NCBI GenBank assembly: GCA_029856425.1
Contig: JAHQWZ010000016.1
Span: 1 to 15,772 of the forward strand
DNA: 15,772 nt
Source: Candidatus Thorarchaeota archaeon
GTDB lineage: Archaea > Asgardarchaeota > Thorarchaeia > Thorarchaeales > Thorarchaeaceae
Direction of reading: 5' to 3'
Shown: positions 13,455 to 15,772 of the stretch, piece after piece
Layout: each line of letters opens with the position of its first letter
Numbering within the stretch: the first letter of the stretch is position 1
The notes under the pieces: model-generated
The model's input: only the letters and a program-made list of their open reading frames with translations
What the model was told of the DNA's origin: nothing
Database searches by the model: none
Program-made: the position numbers and the translations under genes

Positions 13455-15374
13455 TCATTGCTGATTAAGAAGCCGTTTCACTTCTGAAGTCAACAGCTCC
13501 TTCACAAGCTTTCCGTCAGCTTTCCCTCTCAGTTCTTTCATGGCTACGCCCATGAGACCGCCCACTGCTGCCTGACCCCTTTCACGTACAAAATCCAATC
13601 TGTCTTCCACAATGCTTCGAATGATTTTCTTAATGTCTTCGGTTTCAATCTTGCCTAGTCCTGTCTTGGACAGTGCTTCCTGAATGGAAGTGGACGGGTT
13701 GTTTCCAAAATAGGTGAGGATTTCAGGGAGTGCTTCGGATGATATCTCATTCCTTGTTACTGCCTCAAAGACCTTAAGCAATTGAACCTCTCCAATGTTC
13801 TCTATGGGGACGCCATCCCTCTGCATACTCACTAGGGTGTTCTCCAGAGTTACAGCGACAAGCGTGGGGGATACCTCCAGTTGACTGAGAATATATTCAA
13901 AGAGGTCTAGATTGAGTGAATTTACTATCTGCCCTGCTAAGTCCCTGCTGAGACCAAGCTCCTTGACAAACCTACGTTCTTTCTCTGCCAGTGTTTCAGG
14001 CATCGCTTTCTTGATTCGCCTTAACCATGAGTCGGTGATCTTGACCGGTCTCACATCCGTTTCCGGGTACATTCGTTCAGCGCCAGGTCTAGGTCGAGCA
14101 TACTTTGTTGTAGCATCCGGAAGAGGGGTTCTTGTTTCGGCTGGAACTCCCTTCACAGCCTCTCGTGCCCGTTCCAGTACTGCCTGCAGAGCATCTTCGC
14201 ATTCCGCCTTTGGTGCGGCGACAATGACAACAGCATCTTGGCTGGCTGCACCAACATGCTTCCTTAGATTGGCGACTTCTGTTTCAGAGATACCATACTT
14301 GGGCAACTCATCGGTATGGAAGATGCCTCCAACTCGACCCCAGAATTTTGCATAGTCTGAGAGCTCGGTCCCTAGTCTACGGTCAGGTTGGACCTCTCGA
14401 CCAACTAGTCCTGCAAAACCAGGTAATTTAGCTGCAAACACCGCTCCTCCAGATTTCAAGGCGCGCCTCAGGACTTTGGCCTCAGTTTCGGCGAAAATCT
14501 CACTGGCATCATAAGTCCTGCCAGGGATAGAGTCAACAGTGATTCCTCTCTCAACCAGAGTATCTCGTATCTGCAACAATCGTTCTTGTCGTTGTGCTTC
14601 AAGCTCAACTAGTTCAGCAAGCATGTCCAGTTGCTGAAAACCCTTGATTTCAATGATGGCTCCAGCGCTAATCGACACATTGACATCTTGGCGGATTGTC
14701 CCCAGACCCCGTTTCACCCTTCCAGTTGATCTAAGAAGACGGCCTAGGACAAGAGCTGTTTCCTGAGCCTCTTCCGGGGTCCGGATGTCTGGAGCTGTAG
14801 CAACCTCTATGAGTGGGATTCCGAGTCTGTCCAGTCTGTATGTCCTGATATTATTCTTTTCATCATCACCCACTTTTCTGGCGGCGTCTTCCTCTAGACA
14901 GATAGTCTGAATCCCAATCACTCTGCCCCTTACCGAAACCATACCACCAGTAGCCACGATGCAAGTTCTCTGAAATCCGGTGGTGTTGCTGCCATCAATC
15001 ACAATTTTCCTCATGGGATGTATCTCATTCACAGGTATGGACCCTAGGAAGTTTGTCATAATCAGACTGATGTCAATGGCTTCTTCACAGAGGTTATGTG
15101 GAGGTTCCTCGTCTGCCTCTACAAGACATGTGGTGTCATTGTAATACTCGTAACAGAATCGTTTGTTTTGCTGAAACTCAAAGAGGGCAGCGGGGTCCAC
15201 TTGGCCCATCTCACTCTGTGTGGGTCTTAGTCGTCTGACAAATCTACCCTGGGGGTCGTCATCCCGGACTACCGGGGGACAATGACAATAGAGCTTGCGT
15301 GATGTGTTTAACTGCTGATGGAGCTCAAGACCGACCATCAGACCAAGTTGCTTGAAGTGGTCTGTTTCAGCCAT
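13455..15374 (-). CDS. gatE: Glu-tRNA(Gln) amidotransferase subunit E
   Basis: GatE is the tRNA-binding and kinase/transamidase subunit of the archaeal GatDE complex. It turns Glu-tRNA(Gln) into Gln-tRNA(Gln), using ammonia that GatD releases from an amide donor. The 639-residue protein opens with GLMVGLELHQQLNT, the GatB/GatE start of the catalytic cradle. It continues with KLYCHCPP, IDGSNTTGFQRT and RQDVNVSI, then an AspRS-like insert (about 290-400), PRPGAERMYPETDV (about 430-443) and a helical YqeY-like tail that ends near GGLMGVAMKELRGKADGKLV. Length is normal and nothing is missing. GatE starts directly after the GatD stop (TAG then ATG, no gap) with GGAGG 8 nt upstream, so the subunits are translationally coupled. 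It is convergent with the CAU tRNA, 11 nt away. Confidence 0.96.
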   Translation of the reverse strand: MAETDHFKQLGLMVGLELHQQLNTSRKLYCHCPPVVRDDDPQGRFVRRLRPTQSEMGQVDPAALFEFQQNKRFCYEYYNDTTCLVEADEEPPHNLCEEAIDISLIMTNFLGSIPVNEIHPMRKIVIDGSNTTGFQRTCIVATGGMVSVRGRVIGIQTICLEEDAARKVGDDEKNNIRTYRLDRLGIPLIEVATAPDIRTPEEAQETALVLGRLLRSTGRVKRGLGTIRQDVNVSISAGAIIEIKGFQQLDMLAELVELEAQRQERLLQIRDTLVERGITVDSIPGRTYDASEIFAETEAKVLRRALKSGGAVFAAKLPGFAGLVGREVQPDRRLGTELSDYAKFWGRVGGIFHTDELPKYGISETEVANLRKHVGAASQDAVVIVAAPKAECEDALQAVLERAREAVKGVPAETRTPLPDATTKYARPRPGAERMYPETDVRPVKITDSWLRRIKKAMPETLAEKERRFVKELGLSRDLAGQIVNSLNLDLFEYILSQLEVSPTLVAVTLENTLVSMQRDGVPIENIGEVQLLKVFEAVTRNEISSEALPEILTYFGNNPSTSIQEALSKTGLGKIETEDIKKIIRSIVEDRLDFVRERGQAAVGGLMGVAMKELRGKADGKLVKELLTSEVKRLLNQQ

Positions 15375-15772
15375 CTAGATTTCCTCCGCAGTGGTAGAGT
15401 ATTCAGCCATCTCGGACCGCATCTCTATCTCTCCCACATATGGCCGGGATAGAGCAGTCTTCACCTTGTCAGTGCCTTTCATGTTGGCAAGGAGCCAGGA
15501 TAGTTTGACAAATGCCGTTTCAGTCAGCATGTCCTCGCATGCCACAATGCCCAACTCCTGCAACTCCACACCGGTTCGATACACATCCATATCAACTCGG
15601 CCAGAAATGCATTGACTGGTCATTGCAACAACTATTCCGGCATCAACTGCGTGTGCTACAGATGCTTGCAGGGACTTGGGAGCATGACCTAGGCCAGTTC
15701 CTTCAATGACTATTCCTCGGTATTGATGATCAACAAGATGGTCGAGTATATCATGGCCGAAACCGGGGTATG
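15375..15772 (-). CDS. gatD: Glu-tRNA(Gln) amidotransferase subunit D, C-terminal part
   Basis: This is the end of the L-asparaginase-like subunit that supplies ammonia to GatE. The reading frame is open to the right edge, so about 130 C-terminal residues are visible and the start and catalytic Thr residues lie outside. GIVIEGTGLGHAPKS, VAMTSQCISGRVDMDVY and CEDMLTETAFVKLSWLL are typical of the asparaginase/GatD C-terminal domain. An ATG at 15623 lies inside this domain and is not the start. The stop codon abuts the gatE start, giving the usual gatD-gatE order. Confidence 0.93.
   Translation of the reverse strand, partial: YPGFGHDILDHLVDHQYRGIVIEGTGLGHAPKSLQASVAHAVDAGIVVAMTSQCISGRVDMDVYRTGVELQELGIVACEDMLTETAFVKLSWLLANMKGTDKVKTALSRPYVGEIEMRSEMAEYSTTAEEI

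Overview
The window is archaeal. It carries the archaea-only amidotransferase pair GatD/GatE, an archaeal-type phosphoglycerate kinase, a tRNA-splicing endonuclease (EndA) homologue, a PINA-like ATPase and tRNA genes with encoded CCA ends. Two of the three tRNAs are interrupted by introns, and two of those introns fold as bulge-helix-bulge (BHB) structures. Start sites often follow GGTGAT or GGAGG ribosome-binding sites, some of them with TTG starts. A LURP-one protein and a membrane protein with a Pro/Gly/Ala-rich tail would suit an Asgard-type archaeon, but nothing here proves the lineage.

Layout. 1-1.6 kb (minus): a [NiFe]-hydrogenase maturation protease overlaps the start of S-methyl-5-thioribose-1-phosphate isomerase. 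1.7-3.6 kb (plus): an EndA-like protein overlaps, by ATGAGTGA, a PilT/PINA-class ATPase that lacks its usual PIN and KH domains. 3.65 kb: tRNA-Arg(CCU) with a D-loop insertion. 3.8-4.9 kb: a DUF4037 nucleotidyltransferase-like protein. 4.9-5.6 kb (minus): ribose-5-phosphate isomerase A. 5.7-6.7 kb (minus): the one-TM protein with decapeptide repeats. 7.0-7.6 kb: the LURP-one protein, behind a perfect 8+8 bp palindrome. 7.6-8.8 kb (minus): an MFS transporter. 8.94 kb: intronless tRNA-Thr(UGU). 9.0-11.1 kb (minus): two small unknown proteins, phosphoglycerate kinase and a small zinc ribbon. 11.2-12.9 kb (minus): two membrane proteins, each followed 12-13 nt after its stop by the same 16-bp element, which resembles a tRNA 3' end. 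13.24 kb: a CAU-anticodon tRNA gene cut by three introns (D-loop, 37/38 and 59/60). 13.45-15.77 kb (minus): GatD (partial) and GatE, with the GatD stop codon abutting the GatE start codon.

How they fit together. Much of the window concerns tRNA: three tRNAs, four introns, an EndA subunit and the Gln-tRNA(Gln) transamidation enzyme. The EndA homologue keeps the catalytic Tyr and Lys but has no His at the expected place. That suggests it is the structural partner in a heteromeric, broad-specificity endonuclease, the kind needed to remove introns outside the anticodon loop. Carbon metabolism is represented by RpiA, Pgk and MtnA, and energy metabolism by the hydrogenase protease. No CRISPR array, insertion sequence or rRNA was seen.
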